From: an uncultured Gammaproteobacteria bacterium
GTDB lineage: Bacteria; Pseudomonadota; Gammaproteobacteria; Pseudomonadales; UBA5518
Direction: 5' to 3'
DNA length: 64,000 nt
NCBI GenBank assembly: GCA_903928015.1
Contig: CAIYPF010000030.1
Coordinates: forward strand, 124,001 to 188,000
Shown here: one piece after another, positions 7,988 through 19,990 of the stretch
How positions within the stretch are numbered: the first letter of the stretch is position 1
How the letters are laid out: each line of letters opens with the position of its first letter
Translations under genes and position numbers: made by a program
Notes under the pieces: model-generated
The model's input: the letters and a program-made list of their open reading frames with translations, nothing else
What the model was told of the DNA's origin: nothing
Databases searched by the model: none

Positions 7988-10900
7988 TCAGAACACGATG
8001 AAATCCGAGGCGCCGAGCGTGTCCGGGCTACCCTGCAGCAGCGCAAACAACAGCGGTGCCGCAGCGCCGTTGCCGTCACGGTCGTAATAGAGCTCGCCCG
8101 TGGTCGTGTTGTAGATCAGGAAGTCGTTGGCATCGAGTGCCGCCGAGCCCGAGGTCACCTTGAGCAACTGGTTTGCCGCCACTGCCACGCCCGGCGCGAA
8201 AGCACCGAACATCGCCGGCGTGACACCGTCTGCAAGCACGCCACCGTCCAGACGGATCTTGTCGGTGCCGGGCAGGAAGTCGGTGATGGTGTCGACGTTG
8301 GTGGCTGCGTTCAGCGCCGTGCTGAACTGGAAGCTGTCGGCCCCTGTGCCGCCGGTGAGCGTATCGCTTCCGCCCTTGCCGTCCAGCACGTTGATGCCCA
8401 GCGTGCCATCAGGTTTTGCGGCGTTGCCTTGCAGGGTGTTGGCGATGGCATTGCCCGTGGCATTGATGCTGGCATTGCCCGTGAGCACGATCTTCTCGAC
8501 GTTCGCCGGCAGCGTCAGCGTCACGACCGACTGGATCGTGTCCACGCCCTCTCCCACCAGTTCCGTGATAAGACCGAATTCCGCCGCAGACGTCACGAGG
8601 TAGACGTCGTTGCCGGCTCCACCGGTCATCACATCGTCGCCCGTGCCGCCGTTAAGCGTGTCGTTGCCCAATCCGCCGATCAGCGTGTCGTTCAGCGCCA
8701 AGCCCGACAGCACGTTGTTGTTCGCATTGCCCGTGATGAGGTTGGCGGAGGTGTCGTTACCGGTGCCGACGAGAGCGCCCGAACCGGCCTTGAGGATCAG
8801 GTTCTCGATGTTGGCCGAGAGCAGGAACGACACGGTGGACTCCACCGTATCGATGTTGCTGCCCGCATTCGCCGCGGAGCCCGGCCCCACGGGCGTGGGC
8901 TCGTCGACCACGTCCCCGGTGTCATCGACGTAGTAGTAATCGTCGCCGTCGCCGCCCTGCATCGTGTCCTGTCCGGAGGAGCCGTCCAGTGTGTCGTTGC
9001 CCGCAGCACCCGCGAGAGTGTTGTTGGCGCCGTTGCCCTGCAGGTCGTTGTCCAGCGCGTTCCCGGTGCCGGAGATGGGATCCACGCCGACCAGCTTCAG
9101 CTGCTCGACGAAGGAAAGCGCAGCGATGGAGTAGCTCACGAAGGATTCGACGCGATCGACGCCACCAAGCGAGTCCTCGCCCGCGATGATGTCTGCAACA
9201 TTGTCCACCACGTAGAGATCGTCCCCGGCACCCCCGGACATGGAGTCGATGCCCGCGCCGCCGTCCAGGATGTCGCTGCCGCCAGCGCCGATCAGCGTGT
9301 CGTTGCCCGCACCGCCCAGCAGTTCGTTATTGCCGCCGTTTCCGGTGATGAGGTTGTCGAGGAGGTTTCCGTAGCCCTTGAAATTGCCGATGCCCGTGAG
9401 TTCGAGACGATCGACGAAGGAGTCATCGGTGAGCGTGTAGTCGGCAGAGGCGCGGACCGTGTCGATGCCATCGCCTATCGCCGTCTCGATCACGCTGTCG
9501 CCGCTGGTGTCGACGATGTAGATGTCGTCGCCCGCGCCACCGATCATCAGGTCACTGCCCTGCTTGCCGTCGATGGTGTTGGCAGCGCCGTTGCCCTCGA
9601 TGCGGTTGGCGTCGAAGTTGCCGGTTGCGTTGATCGCGGAGGAGCCGTCGAGTTTCAGCCGCTCCACATTCGCCGAGAGCGTGAAGCTCACGGTGGAATA
9701 GACGATGTCCGTGCCGGTGCCGTCGCCCGCTTCATCGACCGTGTCGCCCGCATCGTCCACAAAATAGGTGTCGTTGCCGCCGCCGCCCTGCATGGAGTCT
9801 GCGCCCAGACCACCCATCAGCGTGTCGTCGCCGCTGCCGCCCAGCAGGGTGTCGTTGGCTGCATCACCGTCAATGTCGTTGGGATTGGCGTTGCCCGTGA
9901 TCTGGTTGGCGAGGGTGTTGCCTGTCGCATTCAGGCCCGCACCGACCAGCAAGAGCCGCTCGATGTTAGCCGCCAGCGTGTAGTCGGCTGCGCTGCTGTT
10001 CACCAGGTCTATGCCCTGCCCCACAAGCTCGACGATCTCGTCAGCGAAGGTGTCCACGACATAGACGTCGTCACCACCGCCGCCGATCAGCGTGTCGGTG
10101 CCTGCGCCACCGTCGAGGGTGTTGGCTGCGACGTTGCCGGTCAGGCGATTGGCGAGTGCATTGCCCGTCAGGGTGCCGACGGCAGTGCCCGTGAGAGTGA
10201 GGTTCTCGATGTCAGCCGTGGCCGCGAGAGACCAGCTGATGCTGCTGTAGACCGTATCGGTTCCGGCACCGCCCTGCACCGTGTCTCCGGAGGCGTCGAC
10301 GAAGAGCGCGTCATCGCCGATGCCCCCCTGCAGGAGATCGTTGCCGACACCGCCGTTCAGGGTGTCGTTGCCCGCGCCGCCGGTGACGGTGTCATCGGCG
10401 CCGCCCGACTGCAGCACATTGTCAGACTCGTTTCCGGTGAGGCGGTTGGACAGGTTGTTGCCGGTGCCGTTGATGGCACCTGCACCGGCACGCAGCACCA
10501 GGTTCTCGGTGCCTACGCTGAGCCCCCAATTGACGGCTGCATTCACCGTGTCTGTACCACCGGCAACGGTGGCTGCCTCGACCACTGTGTCCCCGGTGCC
10601 CACGAAATAGGTGTCGTTGCCGTCACCGCCGGTGAGCACGTTGATGCCCGCGTTACCGCGGAGCACATTGGCCTTGGCGTTGCCCGTGGCGTCGATGTCC
10701 CCGGCCCCCGTGAGCTCGAGGTTCTCGATCTCGGCAAGCCCGACAAGGCTGTAGCTCACGCCCGTGCGAACGGCGTCCGCGTCGCCCTCGCCCACCACTT
10801 CGACGATGGTGTCTTCCAGACCCACCACATAGGTGTCGTTGCCCGCGCCGCCCGTGAGGGTGTTGGCGCCCTCATTACCGCTGAGGACGTTGTCGGCCGC

Positions 10901-13900
10901 GTTGCCAGTGGCGTCCGAATTGGCAGAACCGGTAAGCGTGATGTTCTCTACGAAGGGCGTGGACGCGATGCTCCAGTCACCGGTGCTCTGCACGGTGTCG
11001 GTGCCCTGGCCATCCAGTTCCACCACCGTGTCGCCGGCAGTAACGACGTAGACGTCGTCCCCGGATCCGCCGGTGAGCACGTTGTCGCCGCTGTTGCCCG
11101 TCAGCACGTTGGCCACGGCGTTACCCGTGGCGTTGATGGCAGACGAACCCGCGAGCGTGAGGTTCTCGAAATTCGCTCCGAGCGTGAAACTGAAATCCGC
11201 CTGCACCGTGTCGATGCCACCGCCCGCGAGTTCCGGAGCAATCGCGTCCTGTGCATCGATCATGTAGACATCGTCGCCGGCCCCGCCCGACAGGGTGTCG
11301 GTGCCTGCGCCGCCCGTGAGCACATCGGCGCCGCCAGCACCGGTCAGCGCGTCATCACCGCCGCCGCCCGTGAGCGTATCGTCGCCGGCGCCTCCGGTGA
11401 GGGTGTCGGCCGCGGAACCCGAGCCCGTGAACGCCACTGCCTCGAAGCCCGCGACGGAGGTACCGTCAGCAAGCGTGGTCGCACCGGAGAGATTCAGCGC
11501 GAGGTCGAAGAACTGCCCGGCCGCCGCCGAACTGCGATCGACGATGAGGCGGTCCTGGCCAGCCGCACCACCGTCGAGCGTGTCGATGCCCTGACCATCC
11601 TGGCTGTAGACGGTGTCGTCACCGGCGCCACCCGAGACCAGGTCGCTACCCAGGCCGCCATCGAGGATGTCCGCGCCGTCGGCACCGGCGAGCGTATCGT
11701 TGCCACCCAGACCGTAGATCGTATCCCCGAGCGCGCCGCCGGTGAGCGTGTCAGCCGCCGCGTCGGAGCCATAGACAGTGACCCGCTCGATGCCGGTAAT
11801 CGAAAACCCGCCCGCCAGGGTGACAGCTCCCGTCAGGTTGTCAGCCAGATCGAGATTGACGCCGTCGAGCCCTGCCAGGTAGAGCAGCGCCGTATCGGTG
11901 CCCGCGCCGCCGTCGACCGTGTCAGCACCGTAGTAGTAATACAGGCTGAAGTAATCGTTGCCATCGCCACCGGAGAGGCGGTCCAGGCCGTAATCGCCGG
12001 AGAGCTGATCATCACCGGCGCCTCCGTCCAGGGTGTCGTCCCCGCTGCCGCCACTCAGGACGTCGGCGCCGCCCCCGCCAGAGAGGCTGTCACCGGCATT
12101 CCCCCCGTAGAGGCCGTCCTGGAACGCGCCACCTTCGAGCGTGTTGGCCGCCGCATAGGAGCCGTAGATGCTGACCTGTTCGATGCCGGTGATCCGCGTG
12201 CCATCGGCCAGGGTCACCACGGCGCCGAGGTTGGCGGCCACGCTGAACACGAGGCCGAGCGCCGAACCGCCGCGGTTGAGGTCGAGAGAGTCGAGGCCCG
12301 TCCCGCCGTCGATATCGTCGATGTCACTGCTGTCGATGTGATCAGTGCCCGCGCCGCCGCGTACCGTGTCGCTGCCCTCGCCGCCGGACAGGTAATCGGC
12401 TCCCGCGCTGCCGTCGAGGAAATCAGCGCCGCCACCACCCCGGAGGCTGTCGTCCAGATCCCCGCCCGTGACCGAATCGGCGCCCGTGTCGGACCCGTAG
12501 AGACTCAGCTCCTCGAAGCCCGTGACAGTGGTGCCGTCCGCCAGCGTGGCCACGCCACCACCCAGATTCGAGGCGATGGAGAACACGACGCCAGAGGAAG
12601 ATCCCCGGAAAAGGTTCAGCACGTCCACGCCGGCATCGCCCGACAGCACATCTGCTCCCGCGGCATCCGCGCTGTCGATGGTGTCGTTGCCATCGCCACC
12701 GGACACGGTATCGCTGCCCGCACCGCCGTTCAGGACATCGTCGCCGCCCGAACCCGACAGGCTGTCGTTCCCCCCGCCCCCGCGCAGCGAGTCCTGCAGC
12801 GCACCTCCGGTGAGGGTGTCGTCCCCGGTGTCCGAGCCCGAGACGTTGATACGCTCGAAATTGCGGATGACGGTGCCGTCAGAGAGTGTGAGCGGACCCG
12901 CGAGGTTGGCGGACAGGTCGAGGGATATCGCAGCTACCTCGCTGCGGACGAGGTTGAGGATGTCGGTGCCGGCGCCGCCATCAAGACTGTCAACGCCCCC
13001 CAGCGGACCGCTGATGACGATATCGTCACCGGCGCCGGCACTCACGGTGTCGTTGTCCGTGCCACCGTCGAGTTGGTCGTTGCCCGTACCGCCGGTCAAC
13101 TGGTCGTTGCCCGCACCGCCGTCGGCATAGCCGCCACCACCTCCCGTGTTCAGCGTGTCGAGCCCCGCTCCACCGTTGAGGTAGTCGTAATCGGCGCCCC
13201 CCGTCAGCGTGTCATTGCCGTCGCCGCCGTCGGCGCTCCCGCCGCCAGCGCCCGTGAAGAGCTGGTCGTCCCCGAGTCCGCCCGAGAGGTAGTCAAAGGA
13301 TGCGCCACCCTGCAGGGTGTCGTTGCCGGCGTTGCCGTAGAGGTTGTCGTACAGCGCGCCGCCGGTGAGCGAGTCCCCTGCAGAAGACCCCAGCACCTGC
13401 ATCTGCTCGAAGCCCGATATGGAACTGCCATCGGCAAGCACCACCGCCGCAAGCAGGTTGGCATCGATGGACAGGGTCACGGCGGACGCGGACGCGCTGC
13501 GGTCGAGCGCGAGGTAATCCGTACCTGCCCCGCCGGCCAGGGTGTCGGGCCCATCGGCACTGTTCAGGGTGTCATCGCCATCGCCACCCGACAGGCTGTC
13601 CTGCCCGGTGCCGCCGTCGAGGTTGTCCGCACCGGCGCCGCCGGCGAGGGTGTCGTTGCCGACGCCGCCTTGCAGGTAGTCCCGGCCTCCCTCTCCGGAC
13701 AAGGCGTCGTTGCCACCATTGCCCTGCAGATAGTCATCGAGTGCACCGCCGGTAAGGGTGTCTGCGCCGGCATTCGACCCGGTGAAGGACAGGCGCTCGA
13801 TGCCGCTCAGCGTGAGGTCGGACAGTACGACGGTGCCCGCGAGATTTCCGGCCACGGAGAACGCATAGCCCGATGCGCTGCTGCTGCGGTTGATGACAGC

Positions 13901-16894
13901 GTAATCTCCGCCGCCGGCGCCGCCATCGAGGGTGTCGGGACCCTCGCCGTCGTAGCTGTACAAGGTGTCGTCGCCGTCCCCGCCGCGCAGCGTGTCCTGC
14001 CCCACGCCGCCAACAAGCGCGTCGTTGCCGCCGAGGCCGGAGAGCGAGTCGTTGCCTGCGTTGCCGTAAATCGCGTCGTTGAAATCACCGCCGCTGATGG
14101 TGTCTGCCGCCGCATTCGAGCCAAAGATGGACACGCGCTCGACACCGGTGACCGAATATCCTCCCGCCAATGCGACAGCCCCAATCAGGTTTGCCGCAAC
14201 GGAGAAGTTGACGCCGGACGCAGAACTGTAAAGCGACAGCGAGAGGTAGTCGTTGCCCTCGCCGCCATCGATGGTGTCAGCGCCCTGGGCGTCCGAGGCA
14301 TAGATCGCATCGTCGCCCGCGCCGGCCTGAACAAGGTCCTGGCCCAGCCCCCCGAACAGCTGGTCGGAGCCGCCGCCACCACTCAGCGTGTCGTTACCGT
14401 CCTCACCAAAGGCATAACCACCGTCAGCGCCGGTATCCAGGAAATCGAAGCCGCTGCCGCCGTAGAGATAGTCATAGCCCTCTTCGCCGTAGAGAAAGTC
14501 CTGATCGACGCCGCCGTAGATCGAATCTCCACCCGCACCGCCGTAGAAATAGCCACCGCCGTCTCCACCGTTCAGGACATCGAAACCGCTGCCGCCGTAG
14601 AGATAGTCGAAGCCGCCACTGCCCGAGAGCGAGTCATCGCCGGCATAGCCGGCGAGGTAATCGCCGCCGGCACCGCCGGAGAGGGTATCCGCCGCCACGT
14701 TGGACCCGAGGATCGAGGCACGCTCGAAGCCCGTGATGGTGGTCCCGTCGGCAAGCGTGACCGTGCCCACAAGGTTGTCACTCACCGAGAAATTGATACC
14801 CGTCAGGCCGTCGGTTCGGGAGAGGTAGAGGTAATCGGAGCCGGCACCGCCCTCGAGCTGGTCGGCGGATACGCCGAGGCTGTAAACCGAATCATCGCCG
14901 CCCTCACCGCGCAGGGTGTCGTTGCCGGCGTACCCGATCAGCACATCGCCCAGAGCCCCGCCGGAGATCGCGTTGGCCGCCGACTGCGAACCCACCGCGT
15001 GGACGCTTTCGAATCCCGTGATCCGCGTGCCGTCGGCCAGGGAGACCACGCCGGCGAGGTTGTCTGCGACAGCGAGCACGAGGCCAGTGCTGCCGCCCGA
15101 CTTGTCGATCTGGAGCCTGTCCGAACCACTGCCGCCATCGGCGAAGTCGCCAGCCCCGACGTCGGCGACATAGAGGCCCGTAGCAGGGTCGGTCCATCCA
15201 CCACCGACACGCACGTAGTCGTTGCCGTCACCACCTTGCAGGAGATCAGGGCCCGACTGCCCGTCGAGCACATCATCGCCTGCGCCACCCTGAAGGGTGT
15301 CGCGGCCATTTCCGCCGGTCAGTGTGTCGTTGCCGCCATTGCCAACCAGAAGATCGGTGACAGCACCACCCGTCAGGGAGTCGCCGAAGGTGTCCGAGCC
15401 GAAGAACTGCACGCGCTCGACGTTGGTGATGCTGCCGCCGCCTGCGATCGTGACCACGCCAAGCAGATTGGCGTTCACGCTGAAGTTGATGCCGGCGGCC
15501 GTCCCGGAACGGTCGATGACCGCCATGTCGGCGCCATCCCCGCCATCGAGGGTGTCCGCACCCTGGCCGCTGTAGCTGTAGAGCGTATCGGTGCCCACAC
15601 CGCCAGAGAGCAGGTCATCGCCAAGGCCGCCATCGAGGGTGTCACGGCCGTTGCTGCCAAGGAGCGTGTCGTTGCCGGCGTTGCCGATCAGCAGATCCTC
15701 GACGTTACCGCCCGTGACGGAATCGTTGCCCGAGGTGCCTATGAACTGCAGCCGCTCGAAGCCGCCCATCAAGGTACCGTCGGACAGCGTGACAGTGGCG
15801 GCACCGAAGTTGTCGGAGAGCGTCAGCGTGATGCCGGAGGCAATGCCCGAGCGGTCGAGGCGGACCGTGTCCACGCCGTTGCCGCCGAGCAAGGTGTCGG
15901 TGCCCTCTCCGCTCGCGCTGGAGATGGAATCATCCCCGTCACCGCCCAGCACACTGTCCTGTCCGAAGCCGCCGCCCAGCACATCGTTGCCCAGACCGCC
16001 CGAGAGGGTGTCGGCACCACCGCCGCCCTCGATGACATCATCGCCGCCACCGCCGGAGAGCGTGTCATCGCCACCGTTGCCGAAGAGCACATCGTCCAGC
16101 GCTGCACCCGTGACCGCGTCGGCGTGAAGATCGGCACCCTGGAACTCGATCCGCTCGATGGCGCGCAGCACCGTGCCATCGGCAAGCGTCACCGCGGCCA
16201 GCAACGTGGCACCGAGATCAAGCACGACACCCGAACCGGAGCCATTGCGCTCCAGAACCAGCGTGTCGTTGCCTGCGCCTCCGTCGATGGAATCGCCGCT
16301 GCCGGACTCGATGCTGTAGATGACATCGTCCCCGTCGCCGCCCGACAGGGTGTCGAAGCCTGCGCCACCATCGATGACATCTGCTCCTGCGCCGCCAGCG
16401 AGGAAGTCGTCTCCGCCGTAACCGTAAAGCGAGTCCTCCAGCGCGCCGCCCCGCACCGAATCAGCCGCAAGGTTGGACCCGTAGACAGTTGCGCGCTCGA
16501 AACCGGTGATGGAGGTGCCGTCGGTGAGGATCACCACGGAGAGGAGGTTCGAATCCAGGCTGAAATTCAGCCCGGCGGAGTAGCTGAAGTAATTGAGAAA
16601 CAGCTGATCGGTTCCCGCCCCCCCATCGAGAGTGTCGGCCGCGGTGCCGTTGTCGGCGTAGGTGTAGGCGAAGTCATCGCCCTCACCGCCGTAGAGCTGG
16701 TCTGCGCCGCTCTGGCCGTCGAGGGTGTCATTGCCGTCGCCGCCGTCCAGGACATCGTTGCCCTCGGCGCCGTAGAGCGTGTCGTTGCCACGGAGGCCGT
16801 AGAGGATGTCATCGCCCTGGTAGGCGTAGAAATAATCCGACAGGGACGTACCGAAAAGCCGGTCCACACCCGAGGTGCCGTAAAAACTCGCCAT
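7988..16894 (-). CDS. Giant RTX (hemolysin-type Ca2+-binding repeat) protein
   Basis: This 2968-residue acidic, Gly/Asp-rich protein is almost entirely RTX nonapeptides (GGxGxDxLx), which fold as Ca2+-binding beta-rolls after export. Residues 1-88 are plain RTX. Residues about 89-1875 hold 14 modules of about 128 residues, each with RTX repeats plus an insert like [25 protein letters not shown]. Residues about 1876-2855 hold 11 modules of about 90 residues with cores like [26 protein letters not shown] and YVVD. The last 110 residues ([18 protein letters not shown], ending in SDFIVF) match the C-terminal type I secretion region. There is no Sec signal and no enzymatic domain. A strong site GGGGAG precedes the ATG. 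No type I secretion genes are in the window. Likely a surface or matrix protein; function unknown. Confidence 0.93.
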   Translation of the reverse strand: MASFYGTSGVDRLFGTSLSDYFYAYQGDDILYGLRGNDTLYGAEGNDVLDGGDGNDTLDGQSGADQLYGGEGDDFAYTYADNGTAADTLDGGAGTDQLFLNYFSYSAGLNFSLDSNLLSVVILTDGTSITGFERATVYGSNLAADSVRGGALEDSLYGYGGDDFLAGGAGADVIDGGAGFDTLSGGDGDDVIYSIESGSGDSIDGGAGNDTLVLERNGSGSGVVLDLGATLLAAVTLADGTVLRAIERIEFQGADLHADAVTGAALDDVLFGNGGDDTLSGGGGDDVIEGGGGADTLSGGLGNDVLGGGFGQDSVLGGDGDDSISSASGEGTDTLLGGNGVDTVRLDRSGIASGITLTLSDNFGAATVTLSDGTLMGGFERLQFIGTSGNDSVTGGNVEDLLIGNAGNDTLLGSNGRDTLDGGLGDDLLSGGVGTDTLYSYSGQGADTLDGGDGADMAVIDRSGTAAGINFSVNANLLGVVTIAGGGSITNVERVQFFGSDTFGDSLTGGAVTDLLVGNGGNDTLTGGNGRDTLQGGAGDDVLDGQSGPDLLQGGDGNDYVRVGGGWTDPATGLYVADVGAGDFADGGSGSDRLQIDKSGGSTGLVLAVADNLAGVVSLADGTRITGFESVHAVGSQSAANAISGGALGDVLIGYAGNDTLRGEGGDDSVYSLGVSADQLEGGAGSDYLYLSRTDGLTGINFSVSDNLVGTVTLADGTTITGFERASILGSNVAADTLSGGAGGDYLAGYAGDDSLSGSGGFDYLYGGSGFDVLNGGDGGGYFYGGAGGDSIYGGVDQDFLYGEEGYDYLYGGSGFDFLDTGADGGYAFGEDGNDTLSGGGGSDQLFGGLGQDLVQAGAGDDAIYASDAQGADTIDGGEGNDYLSLSLYSSASGVNFSVAANLIGAVALAGGYSVTGVERVSIFGSNAAADTISGGDFNDAIYGNAGNDSLSGLGGNDALVGGVGQDTLRGGDGDDTLYSYDGEGPDTLDGGAGGGDYAVINRSSSASGYAFSVAGNLAGTVVLSDLTLSGIERLSFTGSNAGADTLTGGALDDYLQGNGGNDALSGEGGRDYLQGGVGNDTLAGGAGADNLDGGTGQDSLSGGDGDDTLNSADGPDTLAGGAGTDYLALDRSASASAVTLSIDANLLAAVVLADGSSISGFEQMQVLGSSAGDSLTGGALYDNLYGNAGNDTLQGGASFDYLSGGLGDDQLFTGAGGGSADGGDGNDTLTGGADYDYLNGGAGLDTLNTGGGGGYADGGAGNDQLTGGTGNDQLDGGTDNDTVSAGAGDDIVISGPLGGVDSLDGGAGTDILNLVRSEVAAISLDLSANLAGPLTLSDGTVIRNFERINVSGSDTGDDTLTGGALQDSLRGGGGNDSLSGSGGDDVLNGGAGSDTVSGGDGNDTIDSADAAGADVLSGDAGVDVLNLFRGSSSGVVFSIASNLGGGVATLADGTTVTGFEELSLYGSDTGADSVTGGDLDDSLRGGGGADFLDGSAGADYLSGGEGSDTVRGGAGTDHIDSSDIDDIDGGTGLDSLDLNRGGSALGLVFSVAANLGAVVTLADGTRITGIEQVSIYGSYAAANTLEGGAFQDGLYGGNAGDSLSGGGGADVLSGGSGDDTLDGGAGDDQLSGDYGLDRLSGGDGNDYFSLYYYYGADTVDGGAGTDTALLYLAGLDGVNLDLADNLTGAVTLAGGFSITGIERVTVYGSDAAADTLTGGALGDTIYGLGGNDTLAGADGADILDGGLGSDLVSGGAGDDTVYSQDGQGIDTLDGGAAGQDRLIVDRSSAAAGQFFDLALNLSGATTLADGTSVAGFEAVAFTGSGSAADTLTGGAGDDTLTGGGGDDALTGAGGADVLTGGAGTDTLSGGAGDDVYMIDAQDAIAPELAGGGIDTVQADFSFTLGANFENLTLAGSSAINATGNAVANVLTGNSGDNVLTGGSGDDVYVVTAGDTVVELDGQGTDTVQSTGDWSIASTPFVENITLTGSANSDATGNAADNVLSGNEGANTLTGGAGNDTYVVGLEDTIVEVVGEGDADAVRTGVSYSLVGLAEIENLELTGAGDIDATGNAKANVLRGNAGINVLTGGDGNDTYFVGTGDTVVEAATVAGGTDTVNAAVNWGLSVGTENLVLRAGAGAINGTGNNLSNRLTGNESDNVLQSGGADDTVTGGAGNDTLNGGVGNDLLQGGIGDDALFVDASGDTVQGGAGTDTVYSSISWSLAATADIENLTLTGTAVGTLTGNALANRLTGNVAANTLDGGAGTDTLIGGGGDDVYVVDTFADEIVELVGQGIDLVNSSAADYTLAANIERLLLVGAGLNATGNTLANQITGNANPNDIDGDAANDTLLGGSGDDTLMGGLGADSMQGGGGNDTYFVDDAGDTVDEAGDGTGTDIVYSTVSFTLSANVERLKLDGSSAINATGNFDANRIEGNGAANTIDGKQGSDLMIGGAGDDIYIVDTSGDSVIETAIGDGIDTVRASADYTLTDDSFVDRLELTGIGNFKGYGNLLDNLITGNGGNNELLGGAGNDTLIGAGGSDILDGGAGIDSMSGGAGDDLYVVDNVADIIAGEDSLGGVDRVESFVSYSIAALSFVEQLKLVGVDPISGTGNALDNDLQGNGANNTLAGAAGNDTLDGSSGQDTMQGGDGDDYYYVDDTGDVVDEPTPVGPGSAANAGSNIDTVESTVSFLLSANIENLILKAGSGALVGTGNDTSANLITGNANNNVLSGLALNDTLIGGLGNDTLNGGTGDDVMTGGAGNDVYLVTSAAEFGLITELVGEGVDTIQSVVTLTLPANVEKIVLTGNASINATGNAIANTLQGNAAKPDGTLGINVLDGKGGSDTLTGGTGADSFQFSTALNAATNVDTITDFLPGTDKIRLDGGVLADGVTPAMFGAFAPGVAVAANQLLKVTSGSAALDANDFLIYNTTTGELYYDRDGNGAAAPLLFALLQGSPDTLGASDFIVF
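8330..11270 (-). repeat. Tandem array of 11 RTX modules, type B (about 90 residues each)
   Basis: The C-terminal third of the RTX protein switches to a second module: DDVYVVD, GDTVVELxGEGxDTVxSSVSYTL, xANVENLxLTGxxxINATGNxxANxLTGN, then one to four RTX nonapeptides. This unit is common in other large bacterial RTX proteins, unlike the type A insert. Boundaries are approximate; the array runs into the C-terminal secretion domain near 8330. Confidence 0.85.
11270..16630 (-). repeat. Tandem array of 14 RTX modules, type A (about 128 residues each)
   Basis: Within the RTX gene, fourteen diverged copies follow one pattern: LDGGAGxDxL, a short polar strand, an xFSVxxNLxGxVTLADGTxIT segment, [21 protein letters not shown], then two to six GGxGNDxL nonapeptides ending in DGDDxxYS. 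Boundaries are approximate. Copies 6 and 9 are longer, with extra aromatic RTX turns such as [11 protein letters not shown]. Similarity is clear at protein level but diverged at DNA level, so the copies are old rather than fresh duplications. Confidence 0.85.
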
Positions 16895-17086
16895 TGCCTG
16901 CTCCCCAAAAACTCCGTGTGCCGGGAAGAGCGCGCCTCTCGCAGCCAGACGCAGTCATGGCCTCGGGACGCTTATCACCCCGAGCGTACAGAAACACACA
17001 AGCCGTGCGCGTGGGAAGGCACCCGGGCACGTTTTGCAGGCCGTCCGACGCGAGCATCACCGGCCAGAACCGGCGCGGGCAGAGCC

Positions 17087-19264
17087 TCAGGGCATGAGCA
17101 CACGCACCGGTATGGCGCTCATCCGCGGGATCCCGCTGTACGGATCAACCTCATGCTCCACGCTGGAGAGCAAGGCCACATTCGACCCGAACTCGCGTAC
17201 GGGGCCGGGGTTCTCGGGGTCGGGCCCGAAGCAGTGGCTCATGGAGATCACGCCGCTGCGGATGCCGTCCTCCGCCTCGACGATGCCGGGGATCTCGCCA
17301 TAGCGCGAGGCGATGCGCACCTCGTCACCGTCCTTGAGTCCGAGCGAGAGGAGATCAGCCGGGTTCATGTACGCGGGGTTGTAGCGCTGCTTGCGCATCT
17401 GGCGCGGGTTGTTGCGGCCGGTGGTGTTCATCACGTGGTGCAGGCGGCGACTGATAAGGCGGAACGGGAAGTCCGCATCCTTGTCCTGCGCTTCCTGCGC
17501 GATCGAGGTCAGCTCGGCGCACATCGTCGCGTCACCGACCTGCAGACGGGCCTCGCGGCCGGCTTCGGCGGCCTCCACGAAGACATCCTCGCCCTCGAAA
17601 ACACGCCCCTGCGGCTCGCTCTTCACCGTGGCGAGGGGCACGCGGCCGCCGTCGCACAGCGCTGCGAAGAGTTCGTCGGTATCGGGCTTGTTCTCCATAT
17701 CGAAGCGGTAACGGCGCGGCTCGCCGCTGGTGGTGGTCCAGGAATAGGCGACCTTGATCTCGAGCGCGATCTGCATGCGCTTGGCGATGCCGTAGAAGAA
17801 CTCCCACTCCTCGACCACATCGGCTCCCTCGGGCAGCACCGCGGCAGGGGGCGCGTACTGCGCGTAGGGCACGGAGAAGCCGAAGCCGGTGCCGAAGTAA
17901 CTCAGCATCTCGTTCGGCAGCGTCATCGCCGGGCTCTCGAGGCTGTGCTTGCAGGCGATGGTGTAGTCCGCGAGATGGCAGCTGTTGTGGACTTTCTGGA
18001 TGTCGAGGCAGACGAAGAGCTCGAGCGCCTTCAGCGCCTTCAGCGTCTTGTTCTGGTCTGGCCAGGCCATCAGCGGGTTGCCGCCGATGGAAATCAGCGC
18101 TTTCACCTGCCCTTCCCCGGGCATGAGGATCTCGTCGGGCAGCGCCGAGGTGGCCAGCCCGCAGGCGGCATCGGTGAAGCCGCGCACGCGGAGTTTCTCG
18201 CCATAGCCCCAGGCGGGCCAGGGTGCGTTGGCCTGTGCACGCGGTGCGAAGCTCGGCCCGAGCACCCCCGGGTTGGGCACGCGCTCGCCCGCCTTCAGCC
18301 AGCGGCCGCAGAGACTCATCAGGCAGAGCAGCAGGTATTCCGTGAGGTTGCCGTGCGGCGCCATGTTGGGACCGGTGCCGGCGGTAGCGCCACCGCGCTT
18401 GGCCTGCGCATAGGTGCGCGCGGCGAGCACCAGATCATCGGCGGGAATCTGCGCGCGTGCGGCGACGTAATCGGGCGTGTAGGGCTCAACCGCCTGTGCG
18501 AGCGCCTCCATGCCCTGCACGTTGGCTTGCGCAAAATCGGCGTCAAAGAGCGATTCCTTGAGGATCACGCGGATCATGCCGGCCAGGATGGCTGCATCCT
18601 CGCCGGGTTTGGGCTGCAGGTGCACGAAGGCGCGATCGGCACATTCGGTGCGGCGCGGGTCGATCACGATGACCTTCATGCCGCGCTCGACGGCATCCTT
18701 CAGACGCTTGGCGGGATTCTGGTTGGGCACACCGCCCGAGTGCGCGACGATGGGGTTCACGCCCACGAGCAGCCAGGTGTCGGCGTCATCGAAGACCTGC
18801 GGGCCCGCCTGCCAGGTACCGTGCAACGCCGGGGCGATGGACTTGCCCGGCTGGTCGATGGTGTTGGAGGTGAACATCATGTTCGAGCCGATCGCGTTCA
18901 TCCACGCCGTCGACACCGGCTGCGTCGCGGGGTAGGTGAAGATGTAGGTGCCGGCATAGGTGGCGACGGCGCGAGGCCCGTGCTCGTCGATGATGCGCTT
19001 GAGTTTCTGCGCGACCTCGTCCATGGCCTGCGCGCTGGAAACGGGCGTGAAACTGCCGTCTTTCTCGCGGCGGATGCTGCTGAAAAGCCGGTCGGGATGC
19101 CGCACCTGGTTCACCATCTCGCGACCCTTGATGCAGGTGTAGCCCCAGTACACGGGGTTGTGCTTGTCGCCGATGATCCGTGTGGGCAGGCCGTCCTCAC
19201 GGTCGACGATGATCGGGCACATTGCGGCACAGGAGCGGCAGATGCCGTGGATTGTGTCTTGCAT
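17087..19264 (-). CDS. Molybdopterin-dependent oxidoreductase (DMSO reductase family), no. 1
   Basis: A 725-residue protein with an N-terminal [4Fe-4S] motif, Cys9-x2-Cys12-x3-Cys16 and Cys44, then the molybdopterin domains (IDPRRTECADRAF segment near the first third) and a C-terminal dinucleotide-binding domain (LSLGLKDGDEVRIASRYGEI). There is no Tat signal, so it should be cytoplasmic. It groups by eye with stand-alone members such as acetylene hydratase and related orphan oxidoreductases, which need no small iron-sulfur or membrane subunits. Substrate and reaction are unknown. GAGAGG lies 8 bases before the ATG. It is divergent from a GNAT gene and a second molybdopterin gene across 180 bases. 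Confidence 0.85.
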   Translation of the reverse strand: MQDTIHGICRSCAAMCPIIVDREDGLPTRIIGDKHNPVYWGYTCIKGREMVNQVRHPDRLFSSIRREKDGSFTPVSSAQAMDEVAQKLKRIIDEHGPRAVATYAGTYIFTYPATQPVSTAWMNAIGSNMMFTSNTIDQPGKSIAPALHGTWQAGPQVFDDADTWLLVGVNPIVAHSGGVPNQNPAKRLKDAVERGMKVIVIDPRRTECADRAFVHLQPKPGEDAAILAGMIRVILKESLFDADFAQANVQGMEALAQAVEPYTPDYVAARAQIPADDLVLAARTYAQAKRGGATAGTGPNMAPHGNLTEYLLLCLMSLCGRWLKAGERVPNPGVLGPSFAPRAQANAPWPAWGYGEKLRVRGFTDAACGLATSALPDEILMPGEGQVKALISIGGNPLMAWPDQNKTLKALKALELFVCLDIQKVHNSCHLADYTIACKHSLESPAMTLPNEMLSYFGTGFGFSVPYAQYAPPAAVLPEGADVVEEWEFFYGIAKRMQIALEIKVAYSWTTTSGEPRRYRFDMENKPDTDELFAALCDGGRVPLATVKSEPQGRVFEGEDVFVEAAEAGREARLQVGDATMCAELTSIAQEAQDKDADFPFRLISRRLHHVMNTTGRNNPRQMRKQRYNPAYMNPADLLSLGLKDGDEVRIASRYGEIPGIVEAEDGIRSGVISMSHCFGPDPENPGPVREFGSNVALLSSVEHEVDPYSGIPRMSAIPVRVLMP

Positions 19265-19444
19265 CGGACGGGCCTCTCGTTGGACTTATGGATAGCGTCG
19301 GAATCCTATGCGGCGCCAGAGGCGGCAGCAACGGTCGCGGCCGGATTATGATGCCCCCTGGCAGCCTGCCGCATACCCCGGACAGATGAGCTGCACGCTC
19401 CCGGGGCGTGATTCCACGCCGTACGCAACCGAAGGTCAGGAACC

Positions 19445-19990
19445 ATGCACATCCGCCCCGCCACACGCGCGGATTTCGACACCATCCTCGCGCTGAACGA
19501 GGCCTCCGTGTCCGTGCTCGCGCCGATGGATCTGGCACGGCTCGAGGCGCTGGACGCCGGCGCGAGTTACCACCGTGTGGTGGAGGAACATGCCCGGGTG
19601 CTCGCCTTCCTGCTGGTGTTCCGAGAAGGCGCCAGCTACGACAGCCCCAACTACCGCTGGTTCGCGGCGCGTTACCCGCGCTTCCTGTACATCGATCGCA
19701 TCGTGGTATCGGCCGATGCGCGTGGCCGCAGCATCGGTCCTGCGCTCTATGAGGACCTGATCGGGGTGGCGGGCGCCACGGGCGTGGATATGCTGTGCTG
19801 CGAGTACGACCTCGAACCGCCCAATCCCGGCTCGGCGCGTTTTCATGCCCGCTTCGGTTTCCGGGAGGCAGGGCAGCAACAGGTCGCAGACGGAAAAAAA
19901 TCGGTATCGCTGCAGATACTTCAACTGCCGCGTGCAACGGGCGGCATCGCTCATGACCATCCGGAAGGATCAACCGGGAGCACTGCATGA
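19445..19990 (+). CDS. GNAT-family N-acetyltransferase
   Basis: A 181-residue protein with the GNAT fold: MHIRPATRADFDTILALNE at the start, the strand YPRFLYIDRIVVS followed by the acetyl-CoA loop ADARGRSIGPALY (residues about 89-105), and a C-terminal ARFHARFGFREAG motif. It transfers acetyl groups to an amine; the acceptor is unknown. Its stop overlaps the start of the next gene (ATGA at 19987-19990), so it is translationally coupled to a molybdopterin enzyme. That pairing is unusual and may mean it modifies the same substrate or just shares the promoter. Confidence 0.85.
   Translation: MHIRPATRADFDTILALNEASVSVLAPMDLARLEALDAGASYHRVVEEHARVLAFLLVFREGASYDSPNYRWFAARYPRFLYIDRIVVSADARGRSIGPALYEDLIGVAGATGVDMLCCEYDLEPPNPGSARFHARFGFREAGQQQVADGKKSVSLQILQLPRATGGIAHDHPEGSTGSTA

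Noticed and set aside
8000-16900. Regularly spaced DNA repeats that look like a CRISPR or satellite array
   Set aside because: The periodicity is that of codons for RTX nonapeptides and larger modules in one intact reading frame; unit length varies and no spacer structure exists.
8429-19351. A 3640-codon open frame on the plus strand opposite the RTX gene
   Set aside because: It is an antisense shadow: the repetitive, GC-rich Gly/Asp codons lack stops in that frame. Its translation has no domain pattern, and it runs through two real genes on the other strand.
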